Below, piece after piece: positions 8,426-17,201 of a DNA stretch of 64,000 nucleotides. Numbering within the stretch: the first letter of the stretch is position 1; each line of letters opens with the position of its first letter. A program made the translations under genes and the position numbers. This DNA comes from Exilibacterium tricleocarpae. Lineage in GTDB: Bacteria > Pseudomonadota > Gammaproteobacteria > Pseudomonadales > Cellvibrionaceae. The stretch spans positions 29,851 through 93,850 of the forward strand of contig NZ_ML660108.1 in NCBI RefSeq assembly GCF_007004655.1, in the 5' to 3' direction. The notes below the pieces were generated by a model, which made no database searches, was not told the DNA's origin, and saw only the letters and a list, made by a program, of their open reading frames with translations.

Positions 8426-9316
8426 CTATCTGAGCGACCGCAAAAGCTGCAGGAAATCCGGCAGCAACTGCATGTAAGAGCCGATATGTCCGGCAACACT
8501 GGTAGCGTCGAGCTTTGTGTGCAGGACATTGTGTTCGACCCGATCGATCATGTCGTGTAACAACACCCTGGCTCGAATTCTGTTAATGCCAAACTCCGTC
8601 AGTGGTGCTATTGCCGGCGTCACCAGCAGCAAAACCAAAAATCCCGACAGCGCCCCGGATGCGGAAACCCACGCAGGTACGCCAAACCACTTGGTCCACA
8701 GGGCCGCGAGGAACGACTGCTGGCCGAGGTAGATACCCGTGGCGGCGGTGGCGCCCAGTCCCAGCGCGCTGCCAAATGCGACCTTGTCGCTCAACGAGCG
8801 GCCGAGCACGCCGAGGGTGATAAAGACAAACATATCCCTGCCGCCCTCCTGGGACACGGTCAGCCGCGCCAGTGCCTGTTGCAGGCGCTGTTGTGCCTGC
8901 TGCGGCGTATATCGCTCCAGCAGCAGGTGCAGCTGTGCCACTGCCGTGGGGTCTATACTGGGGTGTTGCTGAATATGGTCAAGGATATTTTTCTCGAGTT
9001 GTGGAATGGCCAACAACTCTTCGACCACAATTTGCATGATTGTGCGTTCTTTACTACTCAGCGGGCGGGCCTCTGACGCGTCTTTTCCCGCCAGGCGCCG
9101 ACCCAGGTGCCACAGGCTTCTCGGCATATTGGCCAGGTCCCGCGGAATGTCGCGCCGGTGCTGCCAGTGGCGCCGGGCGATAACGGACAGTTTGGCAAAG
9201 TGACGCCCGTAGACGTCGTCCACCCGCTGTCTCGCGGCGTCGAAATGGGACCTGGCCAGGTCTTCTAACTGTTGCTGCCAGAGAGCTTCAAGCGTGCTTG
9301 GGGACACAGTGTCCAT
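8426..9316 (-). CDS. Conserved membrane protein, unknown function
   Basis: This is a 296-residue protein with a charged helical N-terminal half (about 1-155, rich in Gln, Arg and Leu). Two or three hydrophobic segments follow (MFVFITLGVLG; a Gly/Ala-rich helix AFGSALGLGATAATGIYLG; ASGALSGFLVLLLVTPAIAP), and then an amphipathic tail. The Gly-rich central segment recalls glycine-zipper membrane proteins. I do not recognise the family. The gene stands alone on the minus strand. Confidence 0.65.
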   Translation of the reverse strand: MDTVSPSTLEALWQQQLEDLARSHFDAARQRVDDVYGRHFAKLSVIARRHWQHRRDIPRDLANMPRSLWHLGRRLAGKDASEARPLSSKERTIMQIVVEELLAIPQLEKNILDHIQQHPSIDPTAVAQLHLLLERYTPQQAQQRLQQALARLTVSQEGGRDMFVFITLGVLGRSLSDKVAFGSALGLGATAATGIYLGQQSFLAALWTKWFGVPAWVSASGALSGFLVLLLVTPAIAPLTEFGINRIRARVLLHDMIDRVEHNVLHTKLDATSVAGHIGSYMQLLPDFLQLLRSLR

Positions 9317-9720
9317 GGTGATATGGCAATGCGATCGGTTGTAAAAAAAAATGACAGCACGACGCGGCGAAAAATGTGAGCTGGTTCGCGTTTTGTCGGT
9401 TGCTGGCGCCTATTGCCGGATAACGGCGCCCTGAATTCTACCTTATTCGACCTGCGAGTTGGACGCCGGCATTTCCCGGCACCCGCAACCGCCGAATCGA
9501 TGGAAACAGGCCGGCTGCATGTAAAAGAATATGACAGTGTGATAACGGCTTTGTGTGAGCCAGTTGGCATTTTTTTTAAGACTGGGTCGCACAAACAAGT
9601 GGATGCCTCTCTAAACTCTGACAAACGCTGTATCTAAATCCTCCTGGGCGCTTGTTGCGGCGCCGCGATTCACCTTTAATTCAACCAAGCATGGTTGTTG
9701 TGATGTAGAGAGGTTCAAAC
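9317..9720. other. Gene-free interval of about 400 bp
   Basis: It separates a leftward membrane-protein gene from the rightward Pro/Glu-rich lipoprotein gene, so it must hold both promoters. The sequence includes A- and T-runs (at about 9341 and 9570) but no frame with a ribosome binding site and no clear hairpin. GAGAGG at about 9707 serves as ribosome binding site for the next gene. Confidence 0.5.
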
Positions 9721-10224
9721 ATGCCGCAGATTGCCAAGTCGATATTTTTGCTTATTTTTCTTAGTTCCATGTTGATCGCCTGTGGCGGCGGCGGTAGCGA
9801 CGGTGACGGTGGTGAGTCGGAGCCGGAGATTGTGCAGCCCGGCCCTGAGCCGGAACCGGAACCTGAGCCAGAGCCAGAGCCCGAACCCGAGCCGGAACCT
9901 GAACCCCAGCCAGAACCCGAGCCGCCGCCCGAACCTGAGCCCGAGCCGGTAACAGCCGACGTCACCTTGTCCTGGACACAGCCTGAAGAGCGCGAAAATG
10001 GCGACATCCTGCCAGTGGGTGAGATTGGTGGTTACGAAATTCTTTACAGAAACACCGCTGATGAACTCGACACCTCGATCGTCATCAACGATGCCAGTAT
10101 CTCTGAATATGTTGTCGAAGACCTGCCTGAAGGTGCCTATGAGTTCAGTATTGCCAGCTTTGATGCGGACGGACTTTACGGTGAATTCTCCCAGCCGTTT
10201 ACCACCGTTATCAGTGGCGACTAG
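9721..10224 (+). CDS. Lipoprotein with Pro-Glu repeat linker and Fn3-like domain
   Basis: A 167-residue lipoprotein whose signal peptide ends in lipobox LIAC (Cys21), followed by a Gly/Ser/Asp spacer. About 36 residues of alternating Glu-Pro (roughly 40-77) act as a stiff spacer. The C-terminal 90 residues resemble a fibronectin type III domain ([37 protein letters not shown]). Glu-Pro linkers usually span the periplasm or hold a domain off the membrane. The Fn3 domain probably mediates adhesion or binds carbohydrate or protein. The repeat DNA is a potential site of length variation. Confidence 0.75.
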   Translation: MPQIAKSIFLLIFLSSMLIACGGGGSDGDGGESEPEIVQPGPEPEPEPEPEPEPEPEPEPEPQPEPEPPPEPEPEPVTADVTLSWTQPEERENGDILPVGEIGGYEILYRNTADELDTSIVINDASISEYVVEDLPEGAYEFSIASFDADGLYGEFSQPFTTVISGD

Positions 10225-10356
10225 CTACGGCAGGCAGCTTGCCATTACCGACAGCTTGGTATCACAGGCAACTATGATCCCGGTCGATTGATATCGCAGA
10301 CGCCCAAGACTACAGTCGACCGGTATTACAGTGATCATGCCGAAATGACAAGGCGC

Positions 10357-10375
10357 TGCCGCCGCTCCGGCGGCA
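10357..10375. terminator. Hairpin between convergent genes
   Basis: TGCCGCC / GGCGGCA (7-bp stem, 5-nt loop) sits between the rightward lipoprotein gene and the leftward FHA gene. There is no T-run on the plus side; an A-rich stretch follows, so it is at best a weak or Rho-assisted terminator. Confidence 0.35.
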
Positions 10376-10403
10376 GGTAAAAATAAAAGCCGTTAACCTC
10401 GAT

Positions 10404-10757
10404 TTAACCGTGCAGCATATGCACGGTTTTTTCCAGTTCCTCTTCCTTGTCATCCAAAAACCTGAATGAATTGAAGCCGAGCCGGACCAGGTCTTTATCG
10501 TGTAGGCGCTGCTTGCCCAGCACCCGTTGGTCGTTGATAAAGGTACCATTGGTGCTGCCGACGTCTTCGAGAAATATCTCGAAAAATTGCGGGAAGTATT
10601 GATTGGGTTCCAGAGTAATGCGGGCATGATTGGCGCTGATGGCGTTGTCCTCGATCTGAATATCGCTATCGGGATGTCTGCCGAGACTGGCCCCGGGGGC
10701 TGTCAACGTAAATTTGTGCACGACCACGTTGTCGTTCAGTTGGGCCAGTATAGCCAT
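10404..10757 (-). CDS. FHA-domain protein (downstream of the kinase)
   Basis: A 117-residue single FHA domain. It has the phosphothreonine-binding signature GRHPDSDIQIEDNAISANHA (Arg, then Ser/Asn-His), and DVGSTNGTFIND holds the conserved STNG. FHA domains bind phospho-Thr peptides, so this protein is a likely reader of the kinase encoded immediately upstream. It has a strong AGGAGGT ribosome binding site and lies 135 bp after the kinase gene, in the same direction. Confidence 0.85.
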   Translation of the reverse strand: MAILAQLNDNVVVHKFTLTAPGASLGRHPDSDIQIEDNAISANHARITLEPNQYFPQFFEIFLEDVGSTNGTFINDQRVLGKQRLHDKDLVRLGFNSFRFLDDKEEELEKTVHMLHG

Positions 10758-10892
10758 AGATTACCTCCTGTTTCAGGCTGGGCGCGCCAGCGAGCGTCAT
10801 AAAAATACAACTGGCTCGAATAATTGCAGCGATGTGTCGCTGCGATTTTCAGTGCCCATGTTAAAGTTTTTTTAGTTTTAAGTCTTGTTAAG

Positions 10893-13301
10893 TCAAAACC
10901 TTTTTGAGTTAAAGTCTTTGCGCCTGCATTTACGAATAATGTCACACATTTCTGCGGCGGTGGCAAAACGCTTGGCCGGATTTTTTTGTAGTGCTTTGTT
11001 GATAATGCGGGTGGCGCTGGTCGGCAGGCTGCTGCGCCACTCACGCACGGCTTTATGGTTTTCGTGAATGATCCGGTAAGTGAGGTTGGCGAGGTTGTCG
11101 CTCTGGAACGGCAGGCGACCGGTAAGCAGCTGATACATGGTTACACCGAGACTGAAAATATCGGCGCTGCGGCTGACTTTGTCGCCGCGCAGTTGTTCGG
11201 GCGACATATACAACGGGCTGCCCATAATATCGCCGGTACGGGTGCGGGAGTTGTCGGTGATACGGGCGATGCCGAAATCGGTGACGGTCACCTGGCTTGA
11301 CTTGGGGTTGTAAATCACATTGGCGGGTTTGACGTCCCGGTGCACGATTTTTTTGTCGTGGGCGAACTGCAGGGCATCGGCCACCTCTGCCATAATAAAA
11401 TACACGCGCTCCACCGGCAGCAGCGAAGCGGGGTGGATAAAATCACTGAGCGGTTTGCCCTGCAGGTAGTCCATCGCAATAAAGGCCAGGTCCCGCTCCT
11501 CGCCTACATCATAGACGGTGACGATATTGGGGTGACTGAGACGGCCGGCGGCCTCGGCCTCGCGAAAGAAGCGCTCTTTGAGTTCCGGTAGCTGTTTGCT
11601 GTTGAACTGTGAGTAGTTCAGCGTTTTGATCGCCACCGGCCGGGCAATTTTCGGGTCGCGACCGAGATAGACCACGCCCATGGCGCCGCGCCCGATCTCT
11701 TTTTCGATTTCATAGCGCCCGAGCACCGGTTTGCTCATTTGCGCATCGGTCAACACCAGGGTCTTGGTGAGACCGAGGTTGCCGTTGAGGCTGCCGCTTT
11801 CCATCAGTTGCAGGTTGGCGAGTTTGGACAGCTTGTCTTTCACATCGCGAAAGCCCCGCTGGCGTTGTTCGAGGGCCTGGTAAGTTTTCATGGCCTCGCT
11901 GTAGAGTCGCTTGCGCTCGAATTGCGCGCCGATATCATACAGCAGGTCGAGCAGTGTCTTGGACGTGGTGGTGGTGGCAATTGCGCCGAGGGCGTCTTCG
12001 CTGCGCCCGTCCCGGTAAAACTGCAGCGCCAACTGATATTGCGCCTGATCGGTGCTGGCCTGCAACCGTTGCTGGCGCTTGTTTTGTGTCACCCAACAGG
12101 CCATCGCCAGGTGGCCGAGCGTCAGGTAGCCCAGCGGTTCGGTCAACGGCAACCACTGCCACTGGGTAATCTGGAAACCGATTTGTGCCACCAGCATAAC
12201 CAGGGCAATCAGGCACGACAGCAGTATGCTCACCAACACGCTCAGGCGCGGCACCAGCCAGATAAGGTAAATCGCCAGGGCGAGCAGCAGCAGTTTGTGC
12301 AACCAGAAACCCAGGGCGGGCGCGTGAAAGTAGGCCCGGTGCTCCAGCGCCAGCAGGCTGAGGGCGGCTTGGCGCAGGGCCGCATTGCCGCTCTCGCCGA
12401 TCAGCAGGACTTCGGGGCTGGCGTCAGGTTTAAAATTTTCCAGTGAGAAACTCTCGGGCTGGCGCAGATCGGGAAGCGGGATCATGGCACCCGAGGGCGA
12501 CAGCGGCAGGCCGATACTGTCAAGGTTAAGCTGGCCGTAACGCTGCCAGTGTGGTTCCAGGCTGTCGGCAAAACGGCTGTAAACCGCCAGTGCGAAACCG
12601 GCATGGGTGTCCTGTTCCACCTGCCACAGCAGCGGTTGGTAGAGCCCCGGGCAACTGGCGACCGGGGCCATGGGAACCGCGTTAAGCGCTGCTGCGGTGA
12701 GTGCCGGGGGCCGGGGGCGCAGGCCCTGCGGCAGCCATTGAAAGTAGGTCTCCTGGGCGCTGGCGGAGACATTCAGAGGTGCGGGCAAGGTGGCGGCAAA
12801 AGGGGCGTGGGCGGTTGGATCACACTGGGCCTGCGGCAGTCCCAGGGTTACGCGATCGCCGTGCAGGCGCCGGTGCAGCAGATCGCGCTGGCGAAAAAAA
12901 CGGGCCAGTTTGGGTTGCTTGCCGGCTTTCAGGGTGGCGCTCACCGCTTTATACAGCGGGTCGTCTTGCTGCCATACCGGTGCGGCGGGCAACACCAGGC
13001 CCACGGTGGTGTCGCGGTTGGCGAGTATCGGCAGTAACTGCCCCATCCACGGCGGCGCGCTGTTGCCCGACAGGCCCGGGCCGTGCACCAATTGGTGGAT
13101 GACATCGGTCTCGAGTTCCAGCGTGGCCAGGCCGAGGTGCAACGGCGGTGGCGTAATCAGCGTGGTACCGAGGCGAAACAGTGCCCGCTCGTGACCGAGT
13201 TGCAGCGGTTGCCACGGCCACAGCAGCAGCCCCAGCGCCACTGCCAGCACCAGAGTGCGCAGGTTTAGCGCCGCGGCAGTGAACTCCCAAAGCCTGGCCA
13301 T
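10893..13301 (-). CDS. CHASE2-domain Ser/Thr protein kinase
   Basis: An 802-residue membrane kinase. An N-terminal hydrophobic segment (about 14-28) leads into a long extracytoplasmic region resembling CHASE2 (about 35-330). Three closely spaced helices follow (about 335-400), then a helical, TPR-like linker (KRLYSEAMKTYQALEQRQRG). The C-terminal Hanks-type kinase domain starts at about 524: glycine loop GRGAMG, VAIK lysine 559, catalytic HRDVKPAN at 654-661 and DFG at 675-677, all intact. It should sense an extracytoplasmic signal and phosphorylate cytoplasmic Ser/Thr. FHA genes on both sides suggest phospho-dependent partners. No PP2C phosphatase gene is visible nearby. The ribosome binding site is GAGGGG. 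Confidence 0.9.
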   Translation of the reverse strand: MARLWEFTAAALNLRTLVLAVALGLLLWPWQPLQLGHERALFRLGTTLITPPPLHLGLATLELETDVIHQLVHGPGLSGNSAPPWMGQLLPILANRDTTVGLVLPAAPVWQQDDPLYKAVSATLKAGKQPKLARFFRQRDLLHRRLHGDRVTLGLPQAQCDPTAHAPFAATLPAPLNVSASAQETYFQWLPQGLRPRPPALTAAALNAVPMAPVASCPGLYQPLLWQVEQDTHAGFALAVYSRFADSLEPHWQRYGQLNLDSIGLPLSPSGAMIPLPDLRQPESFSLENFKPDASPEVLLIGESGNAALRQAALSLLALEHRAYFHAPALGFWLHKLLLLALAIYLIWLVPRLSVLVSILLSCLIALVMLVAQIGFQITQWQWLPLTEPLGYLTLGHLAMACWVTQNKRQQRLQASTDQAQYQLALQFYRDGRSEDALGAIATTTTSKTLLDLLYDIGAQFERKRLYSEAMKTYQALEQRQRGFRDVKDKLSKLANLQLMESGSLNGNLGLTKTLVLTDAQMSKPVLGRYEIEKEIGRGAMGVVYLGRDPKIARPVAIKTLNYSQFNSKQLPELKERFFREAEAAGRLSHPNIVTVYDVGEERDLAFIAMDYLQGKPLSDFIHPASLLPVERVYFIMAEVADALQFAHDKKIVHRDVKPANVIYNPKSSQVTVTDFGIARITDNSRTRTGDIMGSPLYMSPEQLRGDKVSRSADIFSLGVTMYQLLTGRLPFQSDNLANLTYRIIHENHKAVREWRSSLPTSATRIINKALQKNPAKRFATAAEMCDIIRKCRRKDFNSKRF

Positions 13302-13317
13302 CCACTCCCCTCTGCCG

Positions 13318-13671
13318 CTATTCCGTGTAATAAACGCCGGGAATCCAGCTTTTTCTTATCTTTTGTGTCCGGTCGAGATTATTGGGCAGTTGCAAAAGAT
13401 ATTCAAATTCATGAGTGCCGATCGTCAGGCGGTCGCCCGCTTGCAGCAGCGCGTGGTTCACTTTCTCGCCGTTGACCCGCAGGCCGTTGGTGCTGCCGAG
13501 GTCGGCCACCTCATATCCCGCCCCGGCGGGGCGAATCTCGGCGTGTGCGGAGCTTACGGTACCGTCATCGAGCTGGATATGACAGGTCTTGGCGCGCCCC
13601 AGAGTAATGGTTTTTCCCAATTCATATAAGCTTATCGCATTGCCGTTGACCCAGTGGCGCAAAAAGGGCAT
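13318..13671 (-). CDS. FHA-domain protein (upstream of the kinase)
   Basis: With the start at the ATG preceded by GGAGGA, this is a 117-residue single FHA domain (LGRAKTCHIQLDDGTVSSAH; DLGSTNGLRVNGE). The phosphothreonine-contact Arg, Ser-His and Asn residues are present. Longer in-frame starts exist but lack a ribosome binding site and would add an unrelated N-terminus. It is the first gene of the FHA-kinase-FHA set, 16 bp before the kinase start, and is probably co-transcribed with it. Confidence 0.85.
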   Translation of the reverse strand: MPFLRHWVNGNAISLYELGKTITLGRAKTCHIQLDDGTVSSAHAEIRPAGAGYEVADLGSTNGLRVNGEKVNHALLQAGDRLTIGTHEFEYLLQLPNNLDRTQKIRKSWIPGVYYTE

Positions 13672-13759
13672 TGCGGGTTTCCTCCGGCGCAGTGCACAGT
13701 GGTTATTATGGGTGTTGTCGATGAACATAATAATAATGTTGTTACACACCTAATTTGAA

Positions 13760-13848
13760 GTGCCAAATTCACAGTTTGGCACAGAATCTGCCATCGGGAG
13801 CTTAGCTGACAGTTTGCGGCTGCTTATCGCTGTCGGCTGCGCTAAGCT
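13760..13848 (+). other. Structured leader upstream of the ABC exporter
   Basis: Two perfect inverted repeats precede the exporter start: GTGCCAAA/TTTGGCAC (13760-13767 with 13775-13782) and AGCTTAGC/GCTAAGCT (13799-13806 with 13841-13848). They lie in the divergent gap between the FHA gene and the exporter. They could be operator palindromes or a folded mRNA leader. No T-run follows. Confidence 0.4.
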
Positions 13849-13885
13849 GTGCGCTGTCAGTGGCCAGCTTTTTAGTCGAGTTATC

Positions 13886-15691
13886 ATGCGAAGTCAAAAC
13901 ACGGATATTGCGTTTAGCGAAGTCAGTTGGGACAGCCTGAAATCCCTGTGGCCCTATTTGCTTGAATTCAAAGGGCGCATCGTGCTGGCGCTGCTGTGCC
14001 TGGTCGGGGCGAAGCTGGCCAGTGTGGGGATGCCGTTTATCCTCAAGCATGTCGTCGATCACCTGGATCAGGAGGCGGCAATCGGGGCGGTGGTGTTGTT
14101 GCCGCTGGGGCTGCTGGTGGCCTATGGGCTGGTACGGTTTTGCAATGTGCTGTTTGCGGAGCTGCGCGATACGCTGTTCGGCCGCGTTACCGAACGGGCC
14201 ATGCGCCGCATTGGCCTGAAGGTGTTTCGCCACCTGCATGCGCTCGATCTGGATTTTCATCTCAACCGCCGCACCGGCGGGCTGTCCCGCGATATCGAAC
14301 GCGGCACCAACGGTATCAGCTTTCTGCTGCGTTTTATGGTCTTCAATATCGTGCCGACGCTGTTGGAAATCAGTCTGGTGATCGGGGTTTTGCTGTGGAA
14401 TTACCAGGTTTGGTTTGCGGTCATCACCGCCACCGCCGTGGTGGTTTACATCAGTTATTCCGTGGTTGCGACGGAGTGGCGCACCCAATTTGTGCGGCTC
14501 GCCAATACGGCGGAGTCCGAGAGCAGCACTCGCGCCGTCGACAGCCTGCTCAATTATGAGACGGTGAAGTACTTCACCAATGAGGCCCACGAGGCCGGGC
14601 ACTACGACCGGGAGTTGGCGCAATGGGAGAGTGCGCGGCGCAAGAACCGGCTGTCTCTGTTTGCGTTGAACGGCGGCCAGGCCCTGGTGATCTCCGCCGC
14701 CCTGACCGCGGCCATGGTGCTTGCCGCCAGCGATGTGTTGGCCGAGCGCATGACGCTCGGCGACTTTGTGCTGATCAACGCGTTTATGATGCAGATATTT
14801 ATGCCGCTGAATTTTCTCGGTTTCGTCTACCGCGAGATGAAAGGCTCGCTGGCCAATATCGAGAAAATGTTCGGATTGCTGGAGCACGAGCCCCGGGTCC
14901 GGGACTGCGAGGGTGCGCCACCCCTGCGGGTCAACGGCGGTGAAGTTGTATTTGAGGCGGTTGGTTTCGGCTACGGCCCGGATCGCCGTATTTTGCACGA
15001 TGTGAGTTTCACCGTACCGCCCGGGCACAAAGTGGCCATTGTCGGCAGCAGCGGCGCCGGTAAGTCGACGTTGTTGAAGTTATTGTTTCGCTTTTACAAC
15101 CTCGACAGCGGGCGCATCCTGATCGATGGGCAGGATATCAGCCGCGTCACCCAGGACTCCCTGCGCAAGGCGATCGGCGTGGTGCCCCAGGATACGGTGT
15201 TGTTCAACACCTCCATTTTCGAAAATATCCGCTACGGGCGCATCGACGCCGGTGACGACGAGGTGCGCGAGGCGATTCGCCTGTCCCATCTCGAAGGTTT
15301 TATCGGGCAATTGCCGCAGGGGGCTGATACCCGCGTCGGTGAGCGCGGCCTGAAGCTTTCCGGCGGTGAAAAACAACGGGTGGCGATTGCCCGCACGCTG
15401 CTTAAACGCCCGCCCATTATCGTGTTTGACGAGGCCACCTCCTCGCTCGACAGTCAGTCTGAACAGAGTATTCTCGAGGCCATCGCCGAGATTGCCCGCG
15501 GTCAAACCAGTTTGGTGATTGCCCACCGGCTGTCCACCGTGGTCGATGCCGATACGATTATCGTGCTGGACCAGGGACGCGTTGTGGAACAGGGCAGCCA
15601 TGCGGCCCTGCTACAGCTCGGGGGCACCTATGCCCGCTTGTGGGACATACAGCAGCGGGAGCGGGGGGCAGTCGCGGTCCCTTTGCCCTGA
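13886..15691 (+). CDS. ATM1/HMT1-like ABC exporter (fused permease-ATPase)
   Basis: A 601-residue half-transporter starting at MRSQNTDIAF. The six-helix permease domain spans about 25-320. The nucleotide-binding domain has Walker A GSSGAGKST (387-395), signature LSGGEKQRVAIAR (from 491), Walker B IIVFDEATSSLD with Asp515/Glu516, and the switch His in VIAHRLSTV. It most resembles ABCB6/7/Atm1-type exporters, which move glutathione-linked or metal conjugates across the inner membrane as homodimers. The substrate here is inferred only from the family. A GTG at 13760 would add 42 residues, but these overlap a hairpin and have no ribosome binding site. Confidence 0.85.
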   Translation: MRSQNTDIAFSEVSWDSLKSLWPYLLEFKGRIVLALLCLVGAKLASVGMPFILKHVVDHLDQEAAIGAVVLLPLGLLVAYGLVRFCNVLFAELRDTLFGRVTERAMRRIGLKVFRHLHALDLDFHLNRRTGGLSRDIERGTNGISFLLRFMVFNIVPTLLEISLVIGVLLWNYQVWFAVITATAVVVYISYSVVATEWRTQFVRLANTAESESSTRAVDSLLNYETVKYFTNEAHEAGHYDRELAQWESARRKNRLSLFALNGGQALVISAALTAAMVLAASDVLAERMTLGDFVLINAFMMQIFMPLNFLGFVYREMKGSLANIEKMFGLLEHEPRVRDCEGAPPLRVNGGEVVFEAVGFGYGPDRRILHDVSFTVPPGHKVAIVGSSGAGKSTLLKLLFRFYNLDSGRILIDGQDISRVTQDSLRKAIGVVPQDTVLFNTSIFENIRYGRIDAGDDEVREAIRLSHLEGFIGQLPQGADTRVGERGLKLSGGEKQRVAIARTLLKRPPIIVFDEATSSLDSQSEQSILEAIAEIARGQTSLVIAHRLSTVVDADTIIVLDQGRVVEQGSHAALLQLGGTYARLWDIQQRERGAVAVPLP

Positions 15692-15693
15692 AC

Positions 15694-15816
15694 GGTACTG
15701 TCTTAAGCGAAAGTGTGCCAATTGACCGGTTTGCCGCTCGGTGGGGCTCTCAGAAACACGGACTAGGCGTCCCCTCGATGAACCCGTCCCTGGGGACTCG
15801 CTTAAGGCAGTGTCAA
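15694..15816. repeat. MITE-like palindromic element, shortened copy
   Basis: It begins immediately after the exporter stop codon. The left end (GTACTGTCTTAAGCGA) and right end (TCGCTTAAGGCAGTG) are imperfect inverted repeats. The interior shares GTGTGCCAATTGACCGGTTT, then GGTGGGGCT..TCAGAAACAC and AACCCGTCCCTGGGGA with the element at 21146-21379. One arm of the inner palindrome is missing, so this copy carries an internal deletion. Confidence 0.65.
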
Positions 15817-15855
15817 TCCTGCCGCCCTGACTTCTCGTCCCGAATATCAGCGAAC

Positions 15856-16524
15856 TCAGGGCGCCGCAGCGTTTAAAAACGCCGCGAAGGGTTGCAGTGC
15901 CCGGAATACCCGGGTGGTGTGGCCCATAAAGCCGGCGTCTGTTACCTGCTCGTCGTCGAGGTTATGCACTGCAAGAAAGCTTTTGTAGCGCAACAGCTCG
16001 ATTTCAGGGTGGTCTTTGGCGAAGCCGCGGGGCGCGGTTTTGAGCTTCTCCCCTTCGATGGTGCCGAAGTAGTTCTTAAAACTTTTCTGCGCGATGATTT
16101 TCTTGAAGGCGGCGGGGTTGTCACAGATGGCCTGGCGAATGGGGCCGAGCCATGACCCGGGTGGCAGGTAGGCGCCGCCGGCCAGCAGCGAACCACCCGG
16201 GGCGATCTTCAGGTAGTAGCCGGCGTGGTTGGCTTCATGGCTGCGACCGCCGGCCAGCAGGTGGGCGCCGAGGCTGGTTTTATAGGGCGTTTTGTCTTTC
16301 GAAAAGCGGGTGTCGCGGTAGATGCGGAAAATACACTGGCGCGGCTGCAGGCGGCCGATGTCCGGGTCGAAGCGGGCGATATTGTTGATCAGGCCGCCGA
16401 TAAACTGCTCGAATGTCGCCGCGACGCTGCGGTAGCGGTCGCGGTTGTCTTCGAACCACGGGCGGTTGTTGTTGATCTGCAGATCGGTCAGGAAGTCGAA
16501 TACCTCGGCGTCGAGAATGCTCAT
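15856..16524 (-). CDS. DUF2461 family protein
   Basis: With the start at MSILDAEVFDFL it is 222 residues, the usual size for DUF2461 (TIGR02453). Family features include LQINNNRPWFEDNRDRY near the start, CIFRIYRDTRFSKDKTPYKT, and a GYYLKIAPGGSLLAGG core. The biochemical function is unknown. The ATG overlaps the stop of the upstream gene (ATGA), implying translational coupling. The long in-frame extension upstream reads through that gene out of frame and is not coding. Confidence 0.85.
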   Translation of the reverse strand: MSILDAEVFDFLTDLQINNNRPWFEDNRDRYRSVAATFEQFIGGLINNIARFDPDIGRLQPRQCIFRIYRDTRFSKDKTPYKTSLGAHLLAGGRSHEANHAGYYLKIAPGGSLLAGGAYLPPGSWLGPIRQAICDNPAAFKKIIAQKSFKNYFGTIEGEKLKTAPRGFAKDHPEIELLRYKSFLAVHNLDDEQVTDAGFMGHTTRVFRALQPFAAFLNAAAP

Positions 16525-16847
16525 GGCAACAGCGTCCTGGTGAAGTTGAGGGCGGCGTCGGCGAGTCCCTGCCAGCGGTCTTGTTCCCGGGCCGTCACCA
16601 CGAACCAGCCGCGCAGCGGTGGTTTGGTTCTGAAAGGGCTCAGGGGGGCGGAGGTTTTCAGGCCTATGGCTTTCGGGTTGAAGTCGGGGCCCAGGCGAAA
16701 CCCCATAGTGTCGCGGTTTTGAAAAGCGAAGACCTTGCCGTTGCATTTGAGTCCGGGGGAACTCATCATTTTGCCGAGTTGTACGTCCGGATTGTGGGCC
16801 ACATACCATTGTGCAATGCGTGAAAATTCGTCGTCCGGGGTCACCAT
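16521..16847 (-). CDS. TfoX_N / YjbR-like small protein
   Basis: A 108-residue protein whose core (GKMMSSPGLKCNGKVFAF, then MGFRLGPDF) resembles the TfoX N-terminal domain-like fold. The last third (KPPLRGWFVVTAREQDRW, then LADAALNF) is typical of small YjbR/MmcQ-like proteins. The AGGAG ribosome binding site is well placed. Its stop overlaps the start of the DUF2461 gene by 4 bp, so the pair form a two-gene operon. Function unknown; such proteins are thought to bind DNA or protein. Confidence 0.7.
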   Translation of the reverse strand: MVTPDDEFSRIAQWYVAHNPDVQLGKMMSSPGLKCNGKVFAFQNRDTMGFRLGPDFNPKAIGLKTSAPLSPFRTKPPLRGWFVVTAREQDRWQGLADAALNFTRTLLP

Positions 16848-17018
16848 TGTTGATCTCCTGATGGGGTCTTATAACCCTTAGACGATTGACGGTATCGAAA
16901 ATCGACATGGCGGGGGTTTTTTTATTATCACCGTTCAGGGCTGTTTTTTACGGCGGCTTAGGGGCTTTTTGGTGCTTGGGGTTGGTGCCGTCCGCCGGTG
17001 GGCGTGGTCCCTTTCAAA

Positions 17019-17112
17019 GGGGTCGGAGTGCTTGAATTTTGACCAGAGTTTTCTGGTCAAAATTCAAGCACTCCGACCCCGCTCCGTGCCGCTCGAAGAG
17101 GTGCCGCTAGTG
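17019..17112. repeat. Perfect 29-bp hairpin with conserved tail
   Basis: The arms 17019-17047 and 17052-17080 are exact reverse complements around a 4-base loop; the arms start GGGGTCGGAGTGC. They are followed by a tail (GTGCCGCTCGAAGAGGTGCC, then GCTAGT) that recurs, with few changes, after the palindromic element at 18220-18416. It lies between two leftward genes. It is not a standard terminator, because no T-run follows on either strand. It is probably a mobile palindromic repeat (REP/MITE type). Confidence 0.75.
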
Positions 17113-17201
17113 ACCGGTTTTTCCTGGTGGGGCGGGATGGCAATTCCTGGCATGGGTAGGGCGCTGCTGTTCGTAGTGCTGCTGAGGGTTGTTTGCACAG
17201 C

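Noticed and set aside
13802-15028. 408-codon frame antisense to the ABC exporter
   Set aside because: It mirrors a well-supported transporter gene and gives a His/Gln-rich product without motifs.
15856-16908. Single 350-residue protein covering DUF2461 plus upstream sequence
   Set aside because: The first 128 residues are the wrong frame of the TfoX_N-like gene, which has its own ribosome binding site and overlaps the DUF2461 start by 4 bp.
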